This document shows positions 25,933 through 36,254 of a stretch of DNA of 64,000 nucleotides, one piece after another. The stretch comes from Variovorax sp. HW608. GTDB taxonomy: Bacteria; Pseudomonadota; Gammaproteobacteria; Burkholderiales; Burkholderiaceae_C. The notes beneath the pieces were generated by a model. The model was not told the DNA's origin, ran no database searches, and saw only the letters and a list, made by a program, of their open reading frames with translations. The DNA lies in the NCBI RefSeq assembly GCF_900090195.1, contig NZ_LT607803.1, positions 4,862,229 to 4,926,228 of the forward strand, given 5' to 3'. A program made the translations under genes and the position numbers. Position 1 is the first letter of the stretch, and each line of letters begins with the position of its first letter.

Positions 25933-26910
25933 TCACTCGACCTTGCCGATCTTCCGGACCGCTTCCGTCATGGTGGCCGCATCCGCGTTCCAGTAGGCCT
26001 GGAACGCGGGCGCATCGAGGTAGGCGAGCGGACTGCCGGCCTTTTCGATCACCTGCGCCACGGCCGGGTCCGCCGCGACCCTGGCGGAGGCGGCCCGGAG
26101 CTTGCGAATCACCTCGTCCGGCGTCCCGGCCGGAACGAAGAGCCCCGACCACTGCGCGAACTTCACGTCGAAGCCGGCCTGCTGCAGGCTGGGCAGTGCG
26201 GCGAGCGGCTGATCGCCCCAGTGCGCGAGCGCCCGCAGCTTGCCGGCCTGGATCTGCTGCACCACGGTGGCCGGTCCGCCGGCCACCGCATCCACCTGGC
26301 CGGCGAGCAGCGCCATCACCGCCGGCCCGGCGCCGGTGTACGGAATGTGGGTCATGCGGAAGCCGGCGGCGTTCTTCAGCATCTCCATCGGCACGTGCAT
26401 GGTTCCGTAGTTGCCGGAACTGCCGTAGTTGTAGGTGCCCGGTTTGGTGCGCGCGTCGGCGATGAACTCGGCCAGCGTCTTCCACGGTGCGTCGGCGCGC
26501 ACCACCAGCACGGTCGGGTCGGCGGTGAAACGCGCGATCGGCTTGAACTGGTTCATCTGGTAGGCGGGCTTGCGGGCCAGGATGGCGTCGGCTTCGGGGA
26601 GGATCGAAATCGACGACAGGCTCAGCAGCACCGTGTAACCGTCCGCGGGCGCCCGGGCGACGAAGCCGATCCCGACGGCGCCGCCGGCACCCGCCTTGTT
26701 GTCGACGACCACCGGCTGCCTGAGTTCGCGCGACAGGGCCTCGGCCACCGGCCGGGCCACCGTGTCGGCGACGCCGCCGGGGGGGAAGGGCACGACCATC
26801 GTGATCGGCCTTTCGGGCCAGTTGTTCTGGGCCAGCGCGCCGGGCGCCGCGGCGCAGCCGGCGGCCGCGAGCAGCGCGGCCTGCAGCAGCGTGCGTCGTG
26901 ATGCGTTCAT
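25933..26910 (-). CDS. Bug-family (TctC) periplasmic receptor 2
   Basis: 325 aa. The Tat/Sec-like leader begins MNASRRTLLQAALLAAAGCAA with cleavage likely after ALAQ; the RR followed by a hydrophobic run could be Tat-type. The Bug signatures ITMVVPFPPGGVADTVARP, ADGYTVLL and HIPYTGAGPA follow. It binds a carboxylate solute for uptake or sensing. It lies 38 bp downstream of the FAH-family gene on the same strand, so its ligand may be a precursor of that hydrolase's substrate. Confidence 0.93.
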   Translation of the reverse strand: MNASRRTLLQAALLAAAGCAAAPGALAQNNWPERPITMVVPFPPGGVADTVARPVAEALSRELRQPVVVDNKAGAGGAVGIGFVARAPADGYTVLLSLSSISILPEADAILARKPAYQMNQFKPIARFTADPTVLVVRADAPWKTLAEFIADARTKPGTYNYGSSGNYGTMHVPMEMLKNAAGFRMTHIPYTGAGPAVMALLAGQVDAVAGGPATVVQQIQAGKLRALAHWGDQPLAALPSLQQAGFDVKFAQWSGLFVPAGTPDEVIRKLRAASARVAADPAVAQVIEKAGSPLAYLDAPAFQAYWNADAATMTEAVRKIGKVE

Positions 26911-26948
26911 GGATGTTGTCTCCGTCTTGTCGTGTTCGGGGGCGAGCT

Positions 26949-27818
26949 TCAGACGAACCGGTTTTCCAGCACGCCCAGGCCGTCGATCTCGATGCGGACC
27001 ACGTCGCCCGACTTGAGGTACTGGGGCGGCGTGAGGCCCATGCCGACGCCGGCCGGCGTGCCGGTCGCGATCACGTCGCCGGCGTTCAGCGTGATGCCGC
27101 GCGAGCAGGTTTCGATCAGCGTCGGGATGTCGAAGATCAGGTCGGTGGTCCGGCCGTCCTGGCGCGGTTCGCCATTGACCCAGCAGCGCACCCGGGTTCG
27201 GGTGCCGTCGAGTTCGTCGGCGGTGACGACCCACGGACCCATCGGGCAGAAGGTGTCGAAGGACTTGCCCAGATCCCACTGCTGGTGCCGCATCTGCACA
27301 TCGCGCGCGGTCACGTCGTTGACGATGGTGTAGCCGAACACGTGCGACATGGCGTCTTCGCGCGTGATGTTGCGGCCCGGCTTGCCGATCACAACGGCGA
27401 GTTCGGCCTCGTAGTCGATCTGCGCCGAGATCGCCTCGCCGGGCAGGCGCACCTCGTCGTTCGGGCCGATCACGCATTCGGGCACCTTCGTGAAGACGAT
27501 CGGCCATGAATCGACCTTGGCGGCGCTGTTCCTGAAGACCGAACCCGACAGCTCCTTGGCGTGCGCGTGGTAGTTGCGTCCCACGCAGAAGATGTTGCGG
27601 CGCTGCATGGGCAGTGGCGCTTCGAGCCGGACGGCGCCCAGCGGCACGGGCTGGCCGGTGGCGGGCAGCGATTCGCCGGCGGCCTGCGCCTCGATGAGTG
27701 AGAGCGCACCACGGCGGGTGCGCGATGCTTCGATCTGGAACGGCGACACCGTCTGGCCGTCGGCCGAGACGAGGCCGACCTGGCGGCGGCCTTGGTGCTG
27801 ATAGGTGGCAATGCGCAA
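26949..27818 (-). CDS. Fumarylacetoacetate hydrolase family protein
   Basis: 289 aa, FAH family. The metal and catalytic region is complete: FCVGRNYHAHAKEL, IDYEAELAVVIG (Glu ligands), GYTIVNDVTARDVQ and GDVIATGTPAGVGMGL. Members hydrolyse or decarboxylate acylpyruvates and 2-hydroxyhepta-2,4-diene-type diacids. The best start is TTG 27818 (reads LRIATYQHQG), because AGGAG lies 7 nt upstream, while a longer frame has no such site. Divergent from a GntR regulator with matching operator-like repeats in the spacer. Confidence 0.92.
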   Translation of the reverse strand: MRIATYQHQGRRQVGLVSADGQTVSPFQIEASRTRRGALSLIEAQAAGESLPATGQPVPLGAVRLEAPLPMQRRNIFCVGRNYHAHAKELSGSVFRNSAAKVDSWPIVFTKVPECVIGPNDEVRLPGEAISAQIDYEAELAVVIGKPGRNITREDAMSHVFGYTIVNDVTARDVQMRHQQWDLGKSFDTFCPMGPWVVTADELDGTRTRVRCWVNGEPRQDGRTTDLIFDIPTLIETCSRGITLNAGDVIATGTPAGVGMGLTPPQYLKSGDVVRIEIDGLGVLENRFV

Positions 27819-27846
27819 AATGATCTCCTGTTGACCGACCAAATGC

Positions 27847-27864
27847 TACCAATCGGATACCAAG
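27847..27864. promoter_or_regulatory. GntR operator-like repeat (FAH/gntR spacer)
   Basis: TACCAAT, then CGGA, then TACCAA: two direct half-sites of the TACCAA/TTGGTA type used by FadR-family GntR regulators. A near-identical block occurs upstream of the second Bug gene at 28710-28726. Confidence 0.6.
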
Positions 27865-27894
27865 TGCACAATAGAGCCAGGCCCTGCACTGACA

Positions 27895-28611
27895 TTGATA
27901 CGATCGGTGCGCCCACCAACTCATCCTCTTGCGCCCAACGTGCACAGTGCCTTGACCCTGCGGGAAGCGATCCTCGAGAACCTGAAGTCGCGCGCCTGGC
28001 GTGCCGGACACCGGTTGCCCACCGAGCGCGAGCTCTGTGGGCAGTTCGGGCTCAGCCGCTCGACCGTGCGGCGGGTGCTCGGTGACCTGAAGACCCGAGG
28101 GCTGATCACGCAGACCGTCGGCAGCGGCACCTACGTCAGCCACGACGTCGGGCGCGCGCTGGCGGACATCGCGAGCGGCACATCGCCGCTCGCGACCAGT
28201 CCGGCGGAACTCATGAGCGCGCGCCTGGTGCTGGAGCCAGCGATCATCGCCATGGTGATCGGCAATGCGACGGCGGCGGATTTCGACAGGATGGATCAGT
28301 GCTGCGACAAGAGCGAGGCGGCCGCGACCCTCGAGGAATTCGAGCTGTGGGACGGCAGGCTGCACGAGGCGATCGCCGATGCCGCGCACAACAGCTTCAT
28401 CTCCACCGTGTTCCAGCGCATGAACGAGGTCCGGGCGCAAAGCGAGTGGGGCATGCTCAAGCGCCGCAGCGCCACGCCGGAGCGCCGGCTCGAATACCAG
28501 CGCGAGCATCGCGAACTGGTGGCGGCGCTGAAGGACCGCGACAGCGCCCGCGCCGCCGAGCTCTGCCTCGGGCACCTGGTGCATGTGCGGCGCAACCTGC
28601 TGGGCTACTGA
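27895..28611 (+). CDS. GntR-family (FCD-type) transcriptional regulator
   Basis: About 238 aa from TTG 27895; GTG 27907 or GTG 27940 are alternative starts and all lie ahead of the DNA-binding domain. The winged HTH (LREAILENLKSRAWRAGHRL, PTERELCGQFGLSRSTVRRVL) is followed by an all-helical FCD effector domain with metal-binding-type residues (ELWDGRLHEAIADAAHN). It sits between two divergent transcription units that share TACCAA half-sites, so it probably represses both FAH-Bug and Bug-ModA-like. Confidence 0.9.
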   Translation: MIRSVRPPTHPLAPNVHSALTLREAILENLKSRAWRAGHRLPTERELCGQFGLSRSTVRRVLGDLKTRGLITQTVGSGTYVSHDVGRALADIASGTSPLATSPAELMSARLVLEPAIIAMVIGNATAADFDRMDQCCDKSEAAATLEEFELWDGRLHEAIADAAHNSFISTVFQRMNEVRAQSEWGMLKRRSATPERRLEYQREHRELVAALKDRDSARAAELCLGHLVHVRRNLLGY

Positions 28612-28683
28612 ATTGGCGCCCGCGCCACATCCTCTTGCGGACTAACCCGGCCCCGCATTGACCCCCGTGCGGGGGCTCGCTAT

Positions 28684-28726
28684 ATTGGTACGCAATTGGA
28701 AGTTTTACATACCAATCGATACCAAT
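28684..28726. promoter_or_regulatory. GntR operator-like cluster upstream of Bug receptor 3
   Basis: Three half-sites: ATTGGTA at 28684-28690, TACCAAT at 28710-28716 and TACCAAT at 28720-28726. The last two form TACCAATCGATACCAAT, nearly the same as the block at 27847-27864. The inverted arrangement fits a dimeric regulator. Confidence 0.6.
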
Positions 28727-28766
28727 AGGGGCGGGACCACCCACCCCAGATCCGGAGACAAAAGGA

Positions 28767-29756
28767 ATGACGCATTGGGTTCAGCGTGCGCGGCCGGCGC
28801 TTCGCGCCTGGATCGCCGCGGCACTGGCGGCGGCCGCCCCATGGGCCGTGGCGCAGGACTATCCGACCCGTCCGGTGCGGGTCATCGTGCCGTTTGCCGC
28901 AGGCGGCCCGGCGGACGTGTATGCGCGTGTCGTCGCCAACCGGCTGCAGGAAGCGCTGGGCCAGGGTTTCGTGGTGGACAACCGCCCCGGCGCCGGCTCG
29001 GTGATCGGCACCGATGCCGCCGCCAAGAGCCCGCCGGACGGCTACACGCTGCTCCTGATGTCCAACGCGCAGACAGTCAACGAGTCGCTGATCCCGAACA
29101 AGCCGTATCAGCTCATGCGCGACCTCACGCCGGTCGCGGCGATCAACTATTCCGATCTGGTGCTCGTGACGCGCAGCGGCCTGCCGGTGGACAACCTGGG
29201 GCAGCTGATCGCGATGGCGAAGTCCCGCCCCGGGGCGCTGACCTACGCCTCGTCCGGCCCCGGAACGCCCTACCACATGGCCGGCGAGCTCTTCAAGGCG
29301 ATGGCGGGCGTGTCGATCCTGCACATCCCGTACCGCGGCAGCGCCGGCGCGCGCACCGACGTGCTCGGCGGCCAGGTCGACATGATGTTCGACGCGGTGC
29401 CGACCATGGCCGAGCACGTCCGCGCCGGCAGGGTGAAGGCCATGGCGACCACCGGCCTCGCGCGCTCGGCCGTGATGCCGGACGTGCCGACGGTCGACGA
29501 GGCCGGTGTGTCCGGGTACGAAGCCACGATCTGGCTGGGCCTGATGGCGCCGAAGGGCACGCCGCCCGCGATCGTCGAGCGCCTCAACGCGGAAGTGGTC
29601 GGGATCGCATCGAACCCGGACGTGGTCCGCGCCTGGAAGGCGCAGGGCGCGACGCCGATGACGATGAATGTTGCCGATTTCACCCGTTACATGAACGACG
29701 ACATCGCCAAGTGGGCGCGCATCGTCAAGATCTCCGGCGCGAAGGCTGACCAATGA
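28767..29756 (+). CDS. Bug-family (TctC) periplasmic receptor 3
   Basis: 329 aa. A signal peptide (basic start, AWIAAALAAAAPWAVA, cleavage before QDYPTRP) precedes a Bug domain with VRVIVPFAAGGPADVYARV, PPDGYTLLLMS, HIPYRGSAGA and MPDVPTVDEAG. Start ATG 28767 has GGAG 9 nt and AAGGA immediately upstream. Its stop overlaps the next start (ATGA). It is the second Bug receptor of this GntR locus, which suggests two related ligands or two life stages of one substrate. Confidence 0.93.
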   Translation: MTHWVQRARPALRAWIAAALAAAAPWAVAQDYPTRPVRVIVPFAAGGPADVYARVVANRLQEALGQGFVVDNRPGAGSVIGTDAAAKSPPDGYTLLLMSNAQTVNESLIPNKPYQLMRDLTPVAAINYSDLVLVTRSGLPVDNLGQLIAMAKSRPGALTYASSGPGTPYHMAGELFKAMAGVSILHIPYRGSAGARTDVLGGQVDMMFDAVPTMAEHVRAGRVKAMATTGLARSAVMPDVPTVDEAGVSGYEATIWLGLMAPKGTPPAIVERLNAEVVGIASNPDVVRAWKAQGATPMTMNVADFTRYMNDDIAKWARIVKISGAKADQ

Positions 29757-30445
29757 ATATTCTTTGTGCGGGCGCTGCCCAGGGCCTGGTCAAGGCCTTG
29801 CAGGGCGTTTTCCTGGAGCTGACCGGCGCCAAGGTCGAAGGGCGCTTCGGCGCGGTGGGCGCGATGAAGGAGGCCCTGCTGGCCGGCGAGCCGTGCGACG
29901 TGATGATCGTCACTGCGCCGATGGTGGCCGAACTCCAGAACGAAAGACGGCTGATCGTCGATTCGGAAGCAGCGCTCGGCCGTGTGCGCACCGGCATCGC
30001 GGTCCGCACGGGCGATCCGGTGCCCGCGATCTCGACGCCCGAGGCGCTGAGGGCGAGCCTGCTGGCCGCGAGCGCGATCTATTTTCCCGATGCGCAGCGC
30101 TCCACGGCCGGCATCCATTTCGCGTCGGTGCTGGCGAAGCTGGGCATCGCCAGCAACGTCGCGGCGCGGCTTCGCACCTTTCCGAACGGCGCCACCGCCA
30201 TGCGCGAACTGGCGGCGGAATCGCGCCGCGGCGCGATCGGCTGCACCCAGATCACCGAAATCAGGTACACGCCCGGCGTCGCGCTGGCCGGGCCCCTGCC
30301 GGAGGCTTTCGAACTCGCGACGGTCTACACGGCCGCAGTGAGCGCGACGGCGCGCAATCCGGCGCTGGCCCAGCGCTTCGTGGCGCTCCTGGCCGGGCCG
30401 ACCTCGCGCAGCCTGCGAGCGCAGGGCGGCTTCGAGCTCAGCTGA
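29753..30445 (+). CDS. ModA-like substrate-binding protein lacking a signal peptide
   Basis: 230 aa, periplasmic-binding-protein type 2 fold of the molybdate-binding (ModA) family: [12 protein letters not shown] at the N-terminus, [39 protein letters not shown], and a C-terminal half that closes the cleft. It begins MNILCAG with no secretion signal, so it appears cytoplasmic and may sense or carry a solute rather than serve an ABC transporter; no ModB/ModC gene is nearby. It is coupled to the Bug gene (ATGA). Its 3' end overlaps dnaJ by 8 bp tail to tail. Confidence 0.8.
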   Translation: MNILCAGAAQGLVKALQGVFLELTGAKVEGRFGAVGAMKEALLAGEPCDVMIVTAPMVAELQNERRLIVDSEAALGRVRTGIAVRTGDPVPAISTPEALRASLLAASAIYFPDAQRSTAGIHFASVLAKLGIASNVAARLRTFPNGATAMRELAAESRRGAIGCTQITEIRYTPGVALAGPLPEAFELATVYTAAVSATARNPALAQRFVALLAGPTSRSLRAQGGFELS

Positions 30446-31565
30446 AGAACTCCTTCGCCTTGTCGAACCAGCCCTTGTCGGTCGGGCTGTGCTTGTCGCC
30501 GCCCTTCTTGAGCGACTCGTCGAGTTCCTTCAGCAGCTTGCGCTGGTGCTCGGTGAGCTTGACCGGGGTTTCCACGCGCACGTGGCAGTACAGGTCGCCG
30601 GGATAGCTCGACCGTACGCCCTTGATGCCCTTGCCGCGCAGGCGGAACTGCTTGCCGCTCTGCGTGCCGTCAGGAATGTCGATCGCCGCCGGTCCCTTGA
30701 GCGTCGGCACGCTGATCTCGCCGCCGAGCGCCGCGATCGTGATGCTGACCGGCACCACGCAGTGCAGGTCGTCGCCGTCGCGCTCGAAGATCTCATGCTT
30801 CTTGAGGCGGATCTCTATATAGAGATCGCCGGGCGGGCCCCCGTTGGTGCCGGGCTCGCCGTTGCCGCTGCTGCGGATGCGCATGCCGTCGTCGATGCCG
30901 GCCGGGATCTTCACTTCCAGCGTCTTGTTGTTCTTGATCTTGCCCTGGCCGTGGCAGGTGGTGCACGGCTCCGGAATGATCTTGCCCGAACCATGGCAGG
31001 TCGGGCAGGTCTGCTGCACGCTGAAGAAGCCCTGGCGCATCTGGACCGCGCCCTGGCCGTGGCAGGTGGTGCAGGTGATCGGCTTGGTGCCCGGCTTGGC
31101 GCCGCTGCCCTTGCAGGTCGCGCAGTCGTCCCAGTTCGGGATGCGGATCTGGGCGTCCTTGCCCTCGGCGGCTTCCTCGAGCGTGATCTCCATCGCATAG
31201 CTCAGGTCGCTGCCGCGGTAGACCTGCCGACCACCGCGACCGCCGCCGCGCGCACCGAACACGTCGCCGAAGATGTCGCCGAACGCCTCCGCGAAGCCGC
31301 CGAAGCCTTCGGCACCGGGGCCGCGCATGTTCGGGTCGACGCCGGCGTGGCCGTACTGGTCGTAGGCCGCGCGCTTCTGGCCGTCCGACAGCATTTCGTA
31401 GGCTTCCTTGACCTCCTTGAACTTGGCCTCGGCGTCCTTGGAGTCCCCGTGGTTGCGGTCGGGATGGTGCTTCATCGCGAGCTTGCGATAAGCCTTCTTG
31501 ATTTCCTCGTCGCTTGCGTTCTTCGGGACGCCGAGGGTTTCGTAGTAGTCGCGTTTGGTGGCCAT
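30438..31565 (-). CDS. dnaJ: Chaperone DnaJ
   Basis: 375 aa, full type I DnaJ: J domain with HPD (AMKHHPDRN), Gly/Phe-rich linker (about 75-115), four zinc-finger CxxCxGxG repeats ([32 protein letters not shown]) and the C-terminal substrate-binding domains. It delivers unfolded clients to DnaK and stimulates its ATPase. It is the last gene of grpE-dnaK-dnaJ, 89 bp after dnaK with a hairpin in the gap. The 3' end overlaps the ModA-like gene. Confidence 0.98.
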   Translation of the reverse strand: MATKRDYYETLGVPKNASDEEIKKAYRKLAMKHHPDRNHGDSKDAEAKFKEVKEAYEMLSDGQKRAAYDQYGHAGVDPNMRGPGAEGFGGFAEAFGDIFGDVFGARGGGRGGRQVYRGSDLSYAMEITLEEAAEGKDAQIRIPNWDDCATCKGSGAKPGTKPITCTTCHGQGAVQMRQGFFSVQQTCPTCHGSGKIIPEPCTTCHGQGKIKNNKTLEVKIPAGIDDGMRIRSSGNGEPGTNGGPPGDLYIEIRLKKHEIFERDGDDLHCVVPVSITIAALGGEISVPTLKGPAAIDIPDGTQSGKQFRLRGKGIKGVRSSYPGDLYCHVRVETPVKLTEHQRKLLKELDESLKKGGDKHSPTDKGWFDKAKEFFS

Positions 31566-31606
31566 GGTGAGGCAGGTCGAGAGGAGGCGGGGTCAGGAAG
31601 CGGAAA

Positions 31607-31636
31607 AGGCTGGATCACCTTCGGGTGACCCAGCCT
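31607..31636 (-). terminator. Hairpin between dnaK and dnaJ
   Basis: 13-bp stem (AGGCTGGGTCACC pairing with GGTGATCCAGCCT, one G-T pair) around a 4-nt loop, followed on the minus strand by a short T-run. It is likely a partial terminator lowering dnaJ relative to dnaK, or a processing site. Confidence 0.65.
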
Positions 31637-31654
31637 CGTGTCAGGGCGAGCGAA

Positions 31655-33589
<1,935 letters not shown>

Positions 33590-33694
33590 GTTGTTGCTCC
33601 TGGGGATCTGAAATGAGGTTGTTGTGAACTTGTGGATAACCCCGTGCGATTCAAGGGATCGGCTGGGGTTTTCCTGTGGGTTTCCTGTTGGCTT

Positions 33695-34261
33695 TCAGCT
33701 CGGGCTGCTGACCGTGACGAGGGCCGGGCGCAGGATGCGGTCGGCGATCGTGTAGCCCTTCTGCAGCACGTTGGCGACGGTGTTGGGTTCCTGCCCGGGA
33801 ACCGGGACCATGGAGATCGCCTGGTGCAGGTGCGGGTCGAACTTGCTGCCCGCCGGCGGCGCGATCTCGATGACCTTGTTGCGCTCCAGCGCGCTCTTGA
33901 GCTGGCGCAGCGTGGCTTCGGTGCCTTCGCGCAGGTGCTCGACCGAGGCGTCCTGCGCCGCGAGGCCGGCTTCGAGGCTGTCCAGCACGGGCAGCAGGCT
34001 CTCGGCGAAGCCTTCGATCGCGAACTTGCGGCCCTTGCTGACCTCCTCGTCGGCGCGGCGGCGGGCGTTCTGAACATCGGCTTGCGCGCGCAGGAACTGG
34101 TCGGCCAGTTCGGCGTTCTTGGCCTGCAATGCCGCGATCTCGGCCTGGGCCGCCGCCAGCGCATCGGCTTCGTTGGCGGCCTGTGCAGCCTCCAGCTCTT
34201 CAGGGCTGGGCTGGTTCTGCAGGGTCTCGGGATTCGGTTGGGTGTTTTGCGGGTCTGACAT
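33695..34261 (-). CDS. grpE: Nucleotide exchange factor GrpE
   Basis: 188 aa. An acidic, Gln/Glu-rich N-terminus and long coiled coil (about 20-80) precede the conserved core [20 protein letters not shown], split by the C-terminal beta-domain with [13 protein letters not shown] and [20 protein letters not shown]. It releases ADP from DnaK. The start is ATG 34261 (MSDPQNTQ); the longer frame upstream lacks homology. First gene of the heat-shock operon. Confidence 0.97.
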   Translation of the reverse strand: MSDPQNTQPNPETLQNQPSPEELEAAQAANEADALAAAQAEIAALQAKNAELADQFLRAQADVQNARRRADEEVSKGRKFAIEGFAESLLPVLDSLEAGLAAQDASVEHLREGTEATLRQLKSALERNKVIEIAPPAGSKFDPHLHQAISMVPVPGQEPNTVANVLQKGYTIADRILRPALVTVSSPS

Positions 34262-34317
34262 GCTCAAAATGCCGGCGACCAAGCCGGAAATCAACGAAAA
34301 ACGAACGACAAGCAGCC

Positions 34318-34345
34318 AACTGGGGTCTGCCGCCGGGTTTTCAAG
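34318..34345 (-). promoter_or_regulatory. Sigma-32 heat-shock promoter of grpE-dnaK-dnaJ
   Basis: On the minus strand: CTTGAAA (34339-34345), 13-bp spacer, CCCCAGTT (34318-34325), against consensus CTTGAAA / CCCCATNT. The leader to the grpE ATG is about 50 nt. The -35 directly abuts the T-run of the upstream gene's terminator. Confidence 0.85.
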
Positions 34346-34369
34346 AAAAAAAGCGCCGGAAAACGGCGC
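34346..34369 (-). terminator. Intrinsic terminator after the FKBP gene
   Basis: On the minus strand: GCGCCG, 5-nt loop, CGGCGC, then seven T. It ends transcription of the FKBP gene 25 bp after its stop and isolates the heat-shock promoter that begins at the next base. Confidence 0.9.
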
Positions 34370-34393
34370 ATTTCATCGGCTCCGCGGAGCCGG

Positions 34394-34744
34394 TCAGTGG
34401 GCGTCGAGCAGCTCGACGTCGAACTTGAGGGTGGCGTTCGGCGGAATCACGCCGCCGGCGCCGCGCGCGCCATAGCCGAGCGACGGCGGAATGATCAGGG
34501 TGCGCTTGCCGCCGATCTTCATGCCGGCGACGCCTTCGTCCCAGCCCTTGATGACCTGGCCGGCGCCGAGCGAGAAGGCGAAGGGGTCGTTGCGGTCGCG
34601 GCTGGAGTCGAACTTGGCGCCTTGCACGCCGTCGTTGTAGAGCCAGCCGGTGTAGTGCACATGCACGTGCTGGCCAGGCTTGGCTTCGGCGCCGTCGCCG
34701 ACCGTGGTGTCTTCGTACTGCAGGCCGGAGGGGGTGGTGGGCAT
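34394..34744 (-). CDS. FKBP-type peptidyl-prolyl isomerase
   Basis: 116 aa single FKBP domain with no signal peptide, so cytoplasmic. HVHYTGWL, FDSSRDRNDPFAFSLGAGQVI (split by the loop), GWDEGVAGMKIGGKRTL, PPSLGYGARG and IPPNATLKFDVELL are the family's active-site strands. It catalyses cis-trans isomerisation of prolyl bonds. An AGGAG sits 7 nt before the ATG. It is followed by its own terminator, so it is not part of the grpE operon although adjacent. Confidence 0.95.
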   Translation of the reverse strand: MPTTPSGLQYEDTTVGDGAEAKPGQHVHVHYTGWLYNDGVQGAKFDSSRDRNDPFAFSLGAGQVIKGWDEGVAGMKIGGKRTLIIPPSLGYGARGAGGVIPPNATLKFDVELLDAH

Positions 34745-34832
34745 GGTGCGCTCCTGTGGAAAGTGGGAGGAAACCGCGCAGTTTAACGAGGCCAGGGGGG
34801 CGCTCTGCAGGCCGCGGCGCCGTCGGCCCGTC

Positions 34833-35162
34833 CTAGGGTGCCGGCGCGGGCGTTTTCCTGGCCTGGCCCTGTTGCCATTTCGCGGCGAAGGCCTGCAGGT
34901 CCGAGAGCCGCTTGAGCAGGTCCTGCCCGCTCAGCGTCAGGCTGTATCCCTCGTGGCCATGGCTGACGAGGCCGGCTTCACGCAGCTCCTTGATGCGGGT
35001 GTTGAGCGTGTTCGGGGTGATGCCGCCGACGCTGTCCTGCAGCAGGCGGAAGGTCTGGGCATGACCATCGCGCAAGGCCCAGAGGACGCGCAGCGCGTAT
35101 CGCGCTTCCAGCAACGCGAGCAACTGGCTGATCGCTGCGTTTTCCTTGCCACTCGTCGACAT
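34833..35162 (-). CDS. HxlR/MarR-like winged-helix transcriptional regulator
   Basis: 109 aa single winged-HTH domain. ALRVLWALRDG, FRLLQDSVGGITPNTLNTRIKEL and EAGLVSHGHEGYSLTLSGQDLL follow the HxlR pattern (RWALRDG, GIS..LTxRLKEL, YxLTxxGxxL) without the family's N-terminal Cys. The start is ATG 35162 (MSTSGKEN). A clear promoter (TTGTAG-N17-TATAGT) and a perfect palindrome precede it, suggesting autoregulation. Target genes unknown. Confidence 0.82.
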   Translation of the reverse strand: MSTSGKENAAISQLLALLEARYALRVLWALRDGHAQTFRLLQDSVGGITPNTLNTRIKELREAGLVSHGHEGYSLTLSGQDLLKRLSDLQAFAAKWQQGQARKTPAPAP

Positions 35163-35213
35163 CAGACTCCTCGGGAACACGGCAGCCGGCGCGGCCACTT
35201 TCTTCTTGTGACA

Positions 35214-35233
35214 GGCTCGTGACCCCACGAGCC
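35214..35233. promoter_or_regulatory. Perfect palindrome at the hxlR-like promoter
   Basis: GGCTCGTG / CACGAGCC, 8-bp arms with a 4-nt centre, placed at the predicted start site (about 35235) of the regulator gene. It could be an operator or a 5' hairpin in the transcript. Confidence 0.5.
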
Positions 35234-35241
35234 GGGCGGCG

Positions 35242-35270
35242 ACTATAGCCCAGAAGGTCGATTGCTACAA
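35242..35270 (-). promoter_or_regulatory. Sigma-70 promoter of the hxlR-like gene
   Basis: On the minus strand: TTGTAG (35265-35270), 17-bp spacer, TATAGT (35242-35247). Spacing is ideal and both hexamers are close to consensus. Confidence 0.65.
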
Positions 35271-35319
35271 CTTTAATAGCTGAGAAGGCAGGCAGGCTGC
35301 GGGCTGTGGGCGCGCGAGT

Positions 35320-36171
35320 TCAAGCTGCTGCGTAATTGGCCATGCTTTCGCCGAGGCGGATGGGGCGTGCAGGCGCCCAGTCCGGATTGAAGGCCACCGG
35401 CGGGGAAGGAAACAGCAGGACCACCGTCGAGCCGAGCAGGAAGCGGCCCATTTCCTCGCCCTTTTTCAGCATGACCTGCTGGTCGTCGTAGCGCCATTCG
35501 CGGATCTCGCCCGGGCGCGGCGGGTTGACCACGCCGTGCCACACCGTCGCCATGCTGCCGACGATGGTCGCGCCCACGAGCACCAGCACGAACGGTCCGC
35601 GCGCCGACTCGAAGACGCACACCACGCGTTCGTTGCGCGCGAAGAGGCCGGGCACGCCGCGCGCCGTCACCGGGTTGACCGAGAACAGGTCGCCCGGCAC
35701 GTAGGTCATGCGCAGCAGGCGGCCGTCGCAGGGCATGTGGATGCGGTGATAGTCCCGCGGACTCAGGTAGAGGGTCGCGAAGCTGCCCTGCTCGAAACGC
35801 TCGGCGAGCGCCGCGTCGCCGCCGACCAGCGCGGTGGTCGAGTAGCTGTGTCCCTTGGCCTGGAAGATCTGATCGCCCTCGATCGGGCCGAACTGGCTGA
35901 TCGCGCCGTCGACCGGCGCCACGAGGTCGGCATCGGCGATCGGCCGTGCGCCGGGCTTGAGAGCGCGCGTGAAGAACTCGTTGAAGCTACGGTAGCTCGC
36001 GACGTCGCTGGCTAGGGCCTCGCTCATGTCGACGCCGTACTTGGCGACGAAGCGCCGGATGATCCAGGTCGTGAGCGCGCCGCGCTCCTTGCCCGCGACC
36101 CATCCCGCAAACGAGGTCAATGCCTGCTTCGGGATCAGGTATTGCGGCAGGACGGCAAGGCGGTCGGACAA
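35320..36171 (-). CDS. psd: Phosphatidylserine decarboxylase proenzyme
   Basis: 283 aa. The self-cleavage motif LGST lies in GRFLLGSTVVLLF near residue 253; cleavage before the Ser generates the pyruvoyl cofactor on the small alpha chain. DYHRIHMPCDG and FARNERV are conserved pocket regions. It makes phosphatidylethanolamine from phosphatidylserine at the inner membrane. It follows the Bug genes on the same strand with an 83-bp gap containing a GC hairpin (36225-36247). Confidence 0.97.
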   Translation of the reverse strand: MSDRLAVLPQYLIPKQALTSFAGWVAGKERGALTTWIIRRFVAKYGVDMSEALASDVASYRSFNEFFTRALKPGARPIADADLVAPVDGAISQFGPIEGDQIFQAKGHSYSTTALVGGDAALAERFEQGSFATLYLSPRDYHRIHMPCDGRLLRMTYVPGDLFSVNPVTARGVPGLFARNERVVCVFESARGPFVLVLVGATIVGSMATVWHGVVNPPRPGEIREWRYDDQQVMLKKGEEMGRFLLGSTVVLLFPSPPVAFNPDWAPARPIRLGESMANYAAA

Positions 36172-36224
36172 GGGCGTTCTCGGCTGGGGCGGTGGGCGAT
36201 TCTATCGATCGGCCTGGAACCGGC

Positions 36225-36247
36225 CGGGCCGTCCACCGGGCGGCCCG
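36225..36247 (-). terminator. GC-rich hairpin after the uronate-island Bug gene
   Basis: CGGGCCG / CGGCCCG, 7-bp stem with a 9-nt loop, 8 bp beyond the Bug stop on the minus strand. No T-run follows, so termination would need Rho, or this may be an RNA-stabilising hairpin. Confidence 0.4.
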
Positions 36248-36254
36248 TGCCGCC

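Noticed and set aside
33590..33694. Possible separate sigma-32 promoter upstream of dnaK
   Set aside because: CTTGAAT is present but no CCCCAT-like -10 follows at proper spacing.
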